Assembly: GCA_003416985.1 (NCBI GenBank)
Contig: QVIN01000003.1
Location: forward strand, 496,001-560,000
DNA: 64,000 nucleotides
Direction of reading: 5' to 3'
From: Duganella sp. BJB480
GTDB taxonomy: Bacteria > Pseudomonadota > Gammaproteobacteria > Burkholderiales > Burkholderiaceae_D
The translations under genes and the position numbers were made by a program. Positions 9,035-16,700 of this stretch are shown here, one piece after another. The notes under the pieces are model-generated. The model made no database searches. It was given only the letters and a program-made list of their open reading frames with translations, and was not told where the DNA came from. The stretch's first letter is position 1. Each line of letters starts with the position of its first letter.

Positions 9035-9077
9035 CATTGTCCGCTATCGTCCCCGAAAGTATGTGACCCGGGTCACA
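9035..9077 (-). promoter_or_regulatory. CRP-type palindrome between fecR-domain gene and cyclase operon
   Basis: TGTGACCCGGGTCACA (9062-9077) is a fully symmetric TGTGA-N6-TCACA site, extended to 18 bases by flanking A/T. Toward fecR, GACAAT (9040-9035, minus) is spaced exactly as a -10 for a class II site centred near -41.5, with GAGGGAG ahead of the ATG. Toward the cyclase, TACAAT (9092-9097, plus) is a possible -10 but at a less typical distance, so control of that side is uncertain. Confidence 0.75.
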
Positions 9078-9259
9078 TTCTTTCAATTGGATACAATTGA
9101 CCAACCGCCGCCGCAACACGGCCGACAAAGCCGACGAAAGAGATGTAAAACAGTCAATTTTGCTCTATTCCATCCCGGCACAAGCCGTTATACTGGGCGA
9201 TTATTTTACCTCAGCAACTATCGGCCCGCCGGCCGCCAGCCACCAGACCACCGCTCATC

Positions 9260-11080
9260 TTGCGCATCCCGTTCACCGCCACCGCCGTCGCCCGCAGCTG
9301 CATCGCCCTGGCCGCGCTGCTGATCACCGCCTGGGTCCAGTGGGACCAGGGCGGCGCCTCGCAGCGGCTCGACAACTGGCTGCGCGACCGCTACACGCTG
9401 ATGCGCGCCAGCGCCCAGCCGGAGCGGCGCGTGCTGCTGGTGGACATCGACGAGACCAGCCTGGAACGCTATCCGTGGCCGTGGCCGCGCACCCGCATGG
9501 CGGAGATGGTGGAGGCGCTGCTGGCCGACGGCGCCCGCGGCGTGGCGCTCGACATCCTGCAGGAGAAGGCGGCCGACGCCGCCGGCGACGCCCGCATGAC
9601 CATGCTGTCGCAGCACGCGCCGCTGGTCATGGCCCAGCTGTTCGATTTCAGCGAGCGCGACGATCCGCTGCACAGCGGCGTGCTGTCCGGCGGCGAACCC
9701 GGCGCCGTGCCGGGCGCGGTGCCGGCCTACGGCTACATCGCCAACCACGCCGGGCTGGCGCAGGCCGCCCATTTCGGCAACATCGGCGTGGCCCCCGACG
9801 GCGACGGCGTGCTGCGCCGGGTGCCGATGTACACCAGCTTCAACGGCCGCAGCTATCCGACGCTGTCGCGCGCGCTGTTCGACTGCTGCGCCGCCGGCCG
9901 GCCGCTGCCGCCCACCGCCACCGGCTGGGTGCGCGTCCCCTACACCCGCGCCTGGCCCGCCTACGACGTGGCCAAGGCCGCCGACCTGCTGGACCAGCGC
10001 GTGCCGCCCGAGTTCATCCAGGGCCGGCTGGTGCTGATCGGCTCGTCCGCGCTGAGCATCGGCGACCGCGTGGCCACGCCGCTGGGCGCGCTCAGCGCCG
10101 GGCTGATGGTGCACGCCTCCATGCTGACCGGCCTCTTGGACCGCCAGGCCGGCCTGGCGCCGGCGCCCTGGCCCGGCAGCCTGATCGCGCTGCTGTTCTG
10201 CCTGGCCGTGACGGCGCTGTCGATCTACACGCTGCCGCGCCGCACCGCCGCCGTCAACATCGCGCTGCTGGCGGCCGACTCCGCGCTGTGGCTGCCGCTG
10301 GCCTACCTGGTCGCCCCGCACGACGCCGGCTTCGGCCCGTCCGGGCCGCTGCTGTCCATCCTGTTCCTGCTGCTGGTGGCCGTGCCCTTCCACTGGCAGC
10401 AGGCGCAGACCCGCTCGCGCCGCCTGCTCGACACGCTGCGCCAGTATGTGGCAGGCGACGTGGTCGACGAGCTGTTGCGCAGCAACCTGGAGGACCCGCT
10501 GGCCCCGCGCCAGCTGGAGGTGACCACGCTGATCGCCGACATGGAGGGCTACACCACCCACGTCGAGTCGCTGCCGGTCGAGGAGGCCGCGCGCCTGACC
10601 ACCGAGTTCCTCGATTGCCTGACGCGCCCAGTGCAGGCCATGCGCGGCACCCTCGACAAGTACACCGGCGACGGCATGGTGGCGTTCTGGGGCGCGCCGC
10701 TGCCCAATCCGGACCACGCCAACCTGGCGCTGGACGCGGCGCGCGCCATGCTGCAGGCGGTGCGCCACCTGAACACGCGCCGCGCCGCCGCCGGCCAGCC
10801 GCCGCTGCGGGTACGCATCGGCATCGAAAGCGGGCTGGCGATGGCGGGCGACTTTGGCACGGCCATGCGCAGCATCTATACTGCGGTAGGCGACAGCGTC
10901 AACACGGCCTCGCGGCTGGAGCAGGCGGCGCGCGACTACCCGTACGACATCATCATCGGCGAAGGAACGGTGAGCCGCGCGAGCCGCCACCGTTTCCGCC
11001 AACTAGGCCAGCGCACGTTGCGCGGCAAGGAGCACCCGATTAATCTGTACACCCTCGAGGACGCGCCATGCGCGCCGTAA
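9260..11080 (+). CDS. CHASE2-domain class III adenylate/guanylate cyclase
   Basis: A 606-residue membrane sensor. One N-terminal membrane helix is followed by a periplasmic CHASE2 domain (about 30-300, with VLLVDIDETSLERYPWPWPR and LVLIGSSALSIGDRVATPLG). Three closely spaced helices (about 308-380) and a cytosolic class III cyclase domain (about 415-600) follow. Catalytic features are present: metal-binding Asp in LIADMEGYTTH, Lys and second Asp in DKYTGDGMVAFWGAP, and Asn/Arg in GDSVNTASRLE, so the enzyme should be active. Adenylate rather than guanylate specificity is inferred from these residues and from the Crp-family gene in the same operon. The frame opens at TTG (9260); no ATG or GTG lies earlier in frame, and the first membrane helix requires this start. 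The stop overlaps the next gene by 13 bases. Confidence 0.9.
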   Translation: MRIPFTATAVARSCIALAALLITAWVQWDQGGASQRLDNWLRDRYTLMRASAQPERRVLLVDIDETSLERYPWPWPRTRMAEMVEALLADGARGVALDILQEKAADAAGDARMTMLSQHAPLVMAQLFDFSERDDPLHSGVLSGGEPGAVPGAVPAYGYIANHAGLAQAAHFGNIGVAPDGDGVLRRVPMYTSFNGRSYPTLSRALFDCCAAGRPLPPTATGWVRVPYTRAWPAYDVAKAADLLDQRVPPEFIQGRLVLIGSSALSIGDRVATPLGALSAGLMVHASMLTGLLDRQAGLAPAPWPGSLIALLFCLAVTALSIYTLPRRTAAVNIALLAADSALWLPLAYLVAPHDAGFGPSGPLLSILFLLLVAVPFHWQQAQTRSRRLLDTLRQYVAGDVVDELLRSNLEDPLAPRQLEVTTLIADMEGYTTHVESLPVEEAARLTTEFLDCLTRPVQAMRGTLDKYTGDGMVAFWGAPLPNPDHANLALDAARAMLQAVRHLNTRRAAAGQPPLRVRIGIESGLAMAGDFGTAMRSIYTAVGDSVNTASRLEQAARDYPYDIIIGEGTVSRASRHRFRQLGQRTLRGKEHPINLYTLEDAPCAP

Positions 11081-12375
11081 GCCCGTCGCTGCTGCTGGCG
11101 CTGCTGCTGACGCTGCCGTGGTGCGGCGCGTCGGCCGCCGGCCAGGCGCAGCAGCACGACATCGTGGTGGCGGCCGCCGCCGACGGCGGCGCCAACGCCG
11201 AGCCGGCGCCGTACGCGCCCATCCAGCAGGAAGAGCTGTACCTGGAGGCGATGCGGGCGCTGGCGGCCGACCAGCCCGAACGCGCCAACGCCCTGCTGCT
11301 GCGCTTCCTGGAGGGCGAACCGCGCCACGCCGGCGCCTGGCTGGACCTGGCGTTCAGCCAGTGCACGCTGGGCCACGGCGCCGAGGCCGAGCGCCTGTTC
11401 CAGGAGATCGAGCACCGCTTCAAGCCGCCGCCGGCGATCCAGGAGCTGATCGACCAGCACCGCGCGCGCGGCTGCGACACCAAGCCGTCGTGGCGGCCGC
11501 TGTGGGCGCTGTCGCTGGGCCGCGGCTACGACAACAACATCAACCAGGGCGCCAGCAGCAGCGAGTTCTCCACCGGCAGCGGCAGCACGCTGACGCAGTG
11601 GGAGCTGCCGGCCGACTACATGCCCAAGCCGGACCGCCAGACGACGGCCGGGGTCGACTATCTGCAGCAGCTCGACGAGACCGGCTCGCTGCTGATCGCC
11701 CAGTTGCGCGTGCGCCAGAACGACAATGTGCACGCGCAGGACTCGGCCTCGCTGCAGCTGGGCTACGAGCGCCCGTGGCAATGGGGCGCGTGGCGCGGCT
11801 ACGGCACGGCGGCCTTCAGCGTGCTGCAGCTGGAACACCAGTTGTACCAGCGCCAGGAGCAGGTGCAGCTGCGCGCGACGCCGCCGCTGGCCGTGCCGGA
11901 GAACCTGCAATGGTCGCTGCTGGCCAGCCTGAGCCACGTGCGCTATCCGACCCGCACCAAGTACGATTCCAACACGCTGGAGCTGGGCACCAGCCTGTAC
12001 TGGCGCGGCACGCAGCAGGTGTCGTTCTCGCTGAGCGGCCTGCTGGACAAGGGCCAGAACGGCCGCCTGGGCGGCGACCGCCACGGCTGGTACAGCGCGC
12101 TGCAGATGACCCAGCCGCTGCCGTACAAGAATCTCAAGGCGGAGCTGGGCTGGACGCGCCAGGTCTGGCAGAGCAGCGACGTGTACTCGCCGGAGATCAT
12201 CGACATCATCCGCCACCAGGACACGCGGCAGCTGCGCGCGGCCGTGGTGATGCCGATGGGGACGCACCAGAGCCTGCAGCTGGAATGGCGCGCGGTAAGA
12301 AATCAGGAAAACATCTCGCTGTTTCAATATAATAGCCATGCAATCCAGCTCAACTGGCGCTGGGACAATTTCTAA
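11068..12375 (+). CDS. Slam-like (DUF560-type) outer-membrane protein with TPR domain and beta-barrel
   Basis: A 435-residue exported protein: signal peptide (about 1-24), helical TPR-like region (about 45-135, with YLEAMRALAADQPERANALLLRFL), then about 280 residues of alternating strands typical of an outer-membrane barrel, starting LWALSLGRGYDNNINQGASSS and ending in WRWDNF with a terminal Phe. This order (TPR domain plus 14-strand barrel with a GYDxNIN start) is that of surface lipoprotein assembly modulators and type XI secretion outer-membrane proteins. Its start overlaps the cyclase and its end overlaps the Crp gene by 38 bases, so translation is coupled. A candidate client, the FecR/barrel protein, is encoded divergently. 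Other TPR-barrel families cannot be excluded from sequence alone. Confidence 0.75.
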   Translation: MRAVSPSLLLALLLTLPWCGASAAGQAQQHDIVVAAAADGGANAEPAPYAPIQQEELYLEAMRALAADQPERANALLLRFLEGEPRHAGAWLDLAFSQCTLGHGAEAERLFQEIEHRFKPPPAIQELIDQHRARGCDTKPSWRPLWALSLGRGYDNNINQGASSSEFSTGSGSTLTQWELPADYMPKPDRQTTAGVDYLQQLDETGSLLIAQLRVRQNDNVHAQDSASLQLGYERPWQWGAWRGYGTAAFSVLQLEHQLYQRQEQVQLRATPPLAVPENLQWSLLASLSHVRYPTRTKYDSNTLELGTSLYWRGTQQVSFSLSGLLDKGQNGRLGGDRHGWYSALQMTQPLPYKNLKAELGWTRQVWQSSDVYSPEIIDIIRHQDTRQLRAAVVMPMGTHQSLQLEWRAVRNQENISLFQYNSHAIQLNWRWDNF

Positions 12376-13207
12376 CACCGTATCCGATGATTTCACACCG
12401 CCCCGCCCTCACCGCCACCGCGGCGCCGTCCCCATGACGGCGCCCGACGAGCAAGCGCCCGCTGCGGCACCGCTGGATCCGGCCGCACCGCCGCTGGATC
12501 CGGTCGCGGCGGCGTTGGAGTCCGGCCAGCCGTACAGCATGCAGGTCCACCTGCGCAAGATTCCGCTGCTGGCCAACCTGACCGAAGAGGAAATGGCGAT
12601 GGTGCGCGCCGACCTGCGCATCCGCCAGTACGCCAAGCGCGAGGTGGTGCTGCAAAAGGGCGCCAACGGCGACAGCCTGCTGTTCCTGTTGCAGGGCCAG
12701 CTGCAGGTGGTCGACATCACCGAGGACGGCCGCGCGATCGGCCTGCGCATGCTGGCGCCGGGCGACTTCTTCGGCGAGATCGCCGTGATCAACGGCACCA
12801 TGCGCTCGGCCTCGGTCGTGGCGACCACGGCGGTGCTGGTGGCGCTGCTGCCGCGTAACACGGCGCTGCACCTGTTCTCGCACTCGCCGTCGGTGGCCAA
12901 CCAGATGCTGCGCTTCCTGGCCGCCAAGGTGCAGCGCGACTCGGAATTCCGCGCCCTGCTCAGCATCCACAACACGGCCAAGCGCATCTACAGCTTCCTC
13001 GAGCTGGTCAAGGAAAAGAAGGAAGGCGACGTCGAGGTGGTGGAGAACCTGCCGACCCACCAGGACATCGCCAACATGATCAACACCAGCCGCGAAACCG
13101 TCACCCGCACGCTGCTGGCGCTGGTCCAGCAGGGCATCGTCAAGAAGGGCACGCACCGCCTGATCATCGTCGATCCGCAGGCGCTGCAGAAACTGGCGCA
13201 GAGCTAG
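12338..13207 (+). CDS. Crp/Fnr-family transcription regulator with cAMP-type pocket
   Basis: A 289-residue regulator. After a Pro/Ala-rich extension of about 65 residues there is a cyclic-nucleotide-binding domain (about 70-190). Its phosphate cassette, FFGEIAVINGTMRSASV (near 144), keeps the Glu, Arg and Ser that contact cAMP in E. coli CRP. A dimer helix and a winged helix-turn-helix follow, with recognition helix TSRETVTRTL (near 250); the RETVxR pattern is the CRP type that reads TGTGA. No Fnr-type N-terminal cysteines are seen. The ATG at 12338 overlaps the upstream gene; an ATG at 12434 would remove most of the extension and is a real alternative. Co-transcription with the cyclase and three matching sites in the locus support a local cAMP circuit. 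Confidence 0.9.
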   Translation: MQSSSTGAGTISNTVSDDFTPPRPHRHRGAVPMTAPDEQAPAAAPLDPAAPPLDPVAAALESGQPYSMQVHLRKIPLLANLTEEEMAMVRADLRIRQYAKREVVLQKGANGDSLLFLLQGQLQVVDITEDGRAIGLRMLAPGDFFGEIAVINGTMRSASVVATTAVLVALLPRNTALHLFSHSPSVANQMLRFLAAKVQRDSEFRALLSIHNTAKRIYSFLELVKEKKEGDVEVVENLPTHQDIANMINTSRETVTRTLLALVQQGIVKKGTHRLIIVDPQALQKLAQS

Positions 13208-13236
13208 CGCGCGCGGCCGTCCGCGCGGGGGCGCCA

Positions 13237-13245
13237 TGCTATAAT
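13237..13245 (+). promoter_or_regulatory. Extended -10 promoter ahead of the glycan export genes
   Basis: TGCTATAAT is an extended -10 element about 110 bases upstream of the Wzm-type permease start. No good -35 is visible, which extended -10 promoters can tolerate. Confidence 0.5.
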
Positions 13246-13353
13246 CCGCCGCTTTGCCACCCGGCCAGCGCGCCACCGCCCCATGACGAAAACCACCCGC
13301 CCGCTCCACCGCCGCGCCCCGCGCCGGACACCCAGCCAGACCGGAGTGGCCCG

Positions 13354-14154
13354 ATGATTTCGCGCGCGATGTTCAGCGGCCTGTGGCGCTATCGCGGCTT
13401 CGTGCTGGGCAGCGTGCAGCGCGAGTTCCAGTCGCGCTACCGCAACTCGCTGCTGGGCGCGGCATGGACCGTGCTCAACCCGCTGGCCATGATCGTGGTC
13501 TACACCGTCATCTTCTCGCAGGTCATGGGCAGCCGCCTGCAGGGCAGCACCGCCACCTTCGCCTACAGCATCTACCTGTGCGCCGGCGTGCTGACCTGGG
13601 GCCTGTTCGCCGAGATCACCGGGCGCAGCCAGTCGGTGTTCATCGACCACGCCAACCTGATCAAGAAACTCCAGTTCCCGCGCATCTGCCTGCCCATCAT
13701 CGTGGTGCTCAACGCGCTGGTCAACTTCGCCATCATCTTCGGCCTGTTCACCGCCTTCCTGGTGATCTCCGGCAGCTTCCCCGGCTGGGTCTACTTCGCG
13801 GTGTTCCCGGTGCTGCTGCTGCAGATTATCTTCGCCATCGGCCTGGGCATGGTGCTGGGCGTGCTCAATGTCTTCTTCCGCGACGTCGGCCAGTTCTTTT
13901 CCATCGTGCTGCAGTTCTGGTTCTGGTTCACGCCCATCGTCTACCCGGCCGCCACGCTGCCGGCGTCGGTGCGCGCGCTGCTGGTGTGGAACCCGATGGC
14001 GGCCGTGATCGGCGCCTACCAGCAGATCCTGGTCAGCGGCCAGGCGCCGCAGTGGGGCAGCCTGCTGCCGGTCGCCGTGGCCGGCCTGCTGTGCTGCGTG
14101 CTGGGCCTGCAGCTGTTCCGCAAGCGCGCCGGCGAGATGGTCGATGAACTGTAA
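13354..14154 (+). CDS. ABC-2 type polysaccharide export permease (Wzm-like)
   Basis: A 266-residue inner-membrane protein with about six hydrophobic helices and the ABC-2 pattern near the N-terminus (REFQSRYRNSLLGAAWTVLNP), as in Wzm/KpsM/TagG permeases. These export undecaprenyl-linked or lipid-linked glycans together with a Wzt ATPase, which is the next gene 21 bases downstream. It opens the plus-strand part of the glycan cluster behind an extended -10 element. Length and topology are normal for the family. Confidence 0.93.
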   Translation: MISRAMFSGLWRYRGFVLGSVQREFQSRYRNSLLGAAWTVLNPLAMIVVYTVIFSQVMGSRLQGSTATFAYSIYLCAGVLTWGLFAEITGRSQSVFIDHANLIKKLQFPRICLPIIVVLNALVNFAIIFGLFTAFLVISGSFPGWVYFAVFPVLLLQIIFAIGLGMVLGVLNVFFRDVGQFFSIVLQFWFWFTPIVYPAATLPASVRALLVWNPMAAVIGAYQQILVSGQAPQWGSLLPVAVAGLLCCVLGLQLFRKRAGEMVDEL

Positions 14155-14175
14155 GCGCCACACCGGGAGCACACC

Positions 14176-15396
14176 ATGGGCAGCATAAGCGTCAAACAAC
14201 TGGGCAAGGCCTACAAACAATACGGCAACCGCTGGAGCCGCCTGGCCGAGTGGGTGCTGCCGGCCATGGGCCCGCGCCACCGCCTCAAGTGGGTGATCCA
14301 GGACGTCAGCTTCCAGCTGGCGCCGGGCGAGGCGGTCGGCATCATCGGCATCAACGGCGCCGGCAAGAGCACGCTGCTCAAGCTGATCACCGGCACCGCC
14401 CAGCCCACCACCGGCAGCGTCCACATCACCGGCCGCGTGGCCGCGCTGCTGGAGCTGGGCATGGGCTTCCATCCCGAGTTCAGCGGCCGCCAGAACGCCT
14501 ACATGGCGGGCCAGCTGCTGGGCCTGACCGTCGAGGAGATCAGCGCGCTGATGCCGGAGATCGAGGCCTTCGCCGACATCGGCGACTACATCGACCAGCC
14601 GGTGCGCGTGTACTCGTCCGGCATGCAGATGCGGCTGGCCTTCAGCGTGGCCACGGTGCGCCGCCCGGACGTGCTGATCGTCGACGAGGCGCTGTCGGTG
14701 GGCGACGCGTACTTCCAGCACAAGAGCTTCGAGCGCATCCGCGAGTTCCGCAAGCTGGGCACCACGCTGCTGATCGTCAGCCACGACCGCGCCGCGATCC
14801 AGTCGATCTGCGACCGCGCGCTGCTGCTCGACCGCGGCCGCCTGGCCTTCCAGGGCCGGCCCGAGGAAGTGATGGACTACTACAACGCCCTGATCGCCGA
14901 GCGCGACGGCGTCAACGTCGAGCAGACCACCGCCGCCGACGGCCGCACCCAGACCAGCTCGGGCAACGGCAAGGCCACGGTCACCGCGATCAGCATCGAG
15001 AACGCCGACGGCGCGCCGCTGGAGGTGCTCAACGTCGGCGTGCCGGTCACGCTGCGCGTCAAGGTGAAGGTGCATGAGGACCTGCCGCGCCTGGTGCTGG
15101 GCTACATGATCAAGGACCGCCTGGGCCAGCAGATCTACGGCACCAACACCCACCACATGGAGCAGCCGCTGACCGGCCTGCGCGCCGGCGAGCAGATCGA
15201 GTACTGCTTCCGCTTCCCGCTCAACCTCGGCCCCGGCAGCTACTCGGTGACCACCGCGCTGACCAGCAACGAGACCCACCTGGCCGACAACTACGAGTGG
15301 CGCGACCTGGCGCTGCTGTTTATCGTCATGAACATGAACCGCAAAGAATTCGTCGGCACCAGCTGGCTGGAACCGGCGATCGAGATCGCCCGATGA
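14176..15396 (+). CDS. ABC polysaccharide export ATPase with C-terminal Wzt domain
   Basis: A 406-residue ATPase partner of the preceding permease. The N-terminal 245 residues hold Walker A GINGAGKST (near 57), signature VYSSGMQMRLAFS (near 145) and Walker B VLIVDEALSVGD (near 168). The C-terminal part (about 275-400) is a beta-rich Wzt_C-type carbohydrate-binding domain, which in O-antigen exporters recognises the modified non-reducing end of the finished chain. This implies that export here depends on a capped glycan. Its stop overlaps the next start as ATGA, and the next gene is a methyltransferase that could install that cap. Confidence 0.93.
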   Translation: MGSISVKQLGKAYKQYGNRWSRLAEWVLPAMGPRHRLKWVIQDVSFQLAPGEAVGIIGINGAGKSTLLKLITGTAQPTTGSVHITGRVAALLELGMGFHPEFSGRQNAYMAGQLLGLTVEEISALMPEIEAFADIGDYIDQPVRVYSSGMQMRLAFSVATVRRPDVLIVDEALSVGDAYFQHKSFERIREFRKLGTTLLIVSHDRAAIQSICDRALLLDRGRLAFQGRPEEVMDYYNALIAERDGVNVEQTTAADGRTQTSSGNGKATVTAISIENADGAPLEVLNVGVPVTLRVKVKVHEDLPRLVLGYMIKDRLGQQIYGTNTHHMEQPLTGLRAGEQIEYCFRFPLNLGPGSYSVTTALTSNETHLADNYEWRDLALLFIVMNMNRKEFVGTSWLEPAIEIAR

Positions 15397-16700
15397 GCGC
15401 CGGCTTCTACCGTGCCTTCGAGGACCGCTACCGCGGCTCGCGCGAGCTGATCAAGCAGCGCCTGCGCGCCTACGAGCCCTTCTTCGCGCCGCTGCGCACG
15501 CTGCAGGATCCGCCCGCCGCGCTCGACCTCGGCTGCGGCCGCGGCGAGTGGCTGGAGCTGCTGGGCGAACAGGGCTTCCGCGCCCACGGCGTCGACCTCG
15601 ACGACGGCATGCTGGCGGCCTGCCGCGAGCGCGGCCTGGACGTCGAGCTGGGCGACGCCGTGGCCTGCCTGCGCGCGCTGCCGGACAACAGCCTGGCCGT
15701 GGTGTCGGCCTTCCACCTGGTCGAGCACATCCCGTTCGAACTGCTGCAGACGCTGGTGGCCGAGGCACGCCGCGTGCTGCTGCCGGGCGGCCTGCTGATC
15801 ATGGAAACGCCCAACCCGGAAAACCTGGTGGTGGGCGCGTCCAGCTTCTACCTCGACCCGACCCACCTGCGGCCGATCCCGCCGCAGCTGCTGGCCTTCG
15901 TCACCGAGTTCGGCGGCTTCGGCCGCCACAAGGTGGTGCGCCTGCAGGAGGAGGCCGGCCTGCGCGGCGACACGCCGGTCGCCCTGATCAACGTGCTCGA
16001 CGGCGTCAGCCCGGACTACGCGGTGGTCGCGCAGAAGCGGGCCGAGGCGGCCGTGCTGGCGCCGTTCGAAACGGCCTTCGGCGCCGGCTACGGCCTGGCG
16101 CTGGGCCAGTTGGCGCAGCGCTTCGAGCAGCGCCTGGAAGGCCGCGACGACGCCCTGCGCGCCGCGCTGGCCGAGCTGGAAAAGCACACCATCGACAGCA
16201 AGCTGCGCCTGGCGGGCGCCGAGTCCGGCCTGGAGGGCGTGACCCGCCTGAGCCAGGCGAACGCCGCCCGCAGCGAGGAGCTGGCGCACGCGCTGGCCGA
16301 TCTCTCCAACCGCGTGCACGCCACCGAGGTGGCGCAGCAGCAGGCCGAGGAGGCGCGCCGGCAGATCGCCGCGCTGCTGGCCAGCAGCTCGTGGCGCATC
16401 ACCGCGCCGTGGCGCATGGTGGGCGGCTGGGCGCACCGCGTGCGCGCCGCCTTGCGCGCGCGCGCCAAGGCCGCGCTGCTGGGCGCCGCCCGCGCACTGC
16501 AACGGGCGCCGCGCCTCAAGCGCCTGCTGCGGCCGCTGTTGCTGCGCATTCCCGGCGTGACCCGCGTCTACCAGGCCAGCATCGCCGCCGGCCAGGCCAT
16601 GCCGCCCGAACCGCAGGCGCCGCTGGGCGACATGTCGCCGCGCGCGCTGCGCGTCTACCGCGACCTTCAATCCGCGCTCGAGAAGACAAGGAAACATTGA
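15393..16700 (+). CDS. SAM-dependent methyltransferase with C-terminal coiled coil
   Basis: A 435-residue protein whose first 240 residues form a class I methyltransferase, with motif I ALDLGCGRGEWLELL (near 42), acidic GVDLDDGML and post-motif VVSAFHLVEHIPF. The last 180 residues are Ala/Arg/Glu-rich and probably coiled coil plus amphipathic helices (ALLASSSWRITAPWRMVG), a pattern common in glycan-chain modifying enzymes. It starts at the ATG overlapping the Wzt stop (ATGA) and ends overlapping the next start (TGATG), so the three genes are coupled. A role as chain-terminating methyltransferase recognised by the Wzt_C domain is likely but inferred. Confidence 0.88.
   Translation: MSAGFYRAFEDRYRGSRELIKQRLRAYEPFFAPLRTLQDPPAALDLGCGRGEWLELLGEQGFRAHGVDLDDGMLAACRERGLDVELGDAVACLRALPDNSLAVVSAFHLVEHIPFELLQTLVAEARRVLLPGGLLIMETPNPENLVVGASSFYLDPTHLRPIPPQLLAFVTEFGGFGRHKVVRLQEEAGLRGDTPVALINVLDGVSPDYAVVAQKRAEAAVLAPFETAFGAGYGLALGQLAQRFEQRLEGRDDALRAALAELEKHTIDSKLRLAGAESGLEGVTRLSQANAARSEELAHALADLSNRVHATEVAQQQAEEARRQIAALLASSSWRITAPWRMVGGWAHRVRAALRARAKAALLGAARALQRAPRLKRLLRPLLLRIPGVTRVYQASIAAGQAMPPEPQAPLGDMSPRALRVYRDLQSALEKTRKH

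Noticed and set aside
9188-9194. TATACT ahead of the cyclase gene as its promoter
   Set aside because: No -35 at suitable spacing; cannot be preferred over TACAAT at 9092.
15548-16699. N-terminal extension of the large glycosyltransferase frame
   Set aside because: It overlaps the methyltransferase gene in another frame, is Arg/Gly/Ala-biased, and a family-typical start with ATGA-type overlap exists at 16700.
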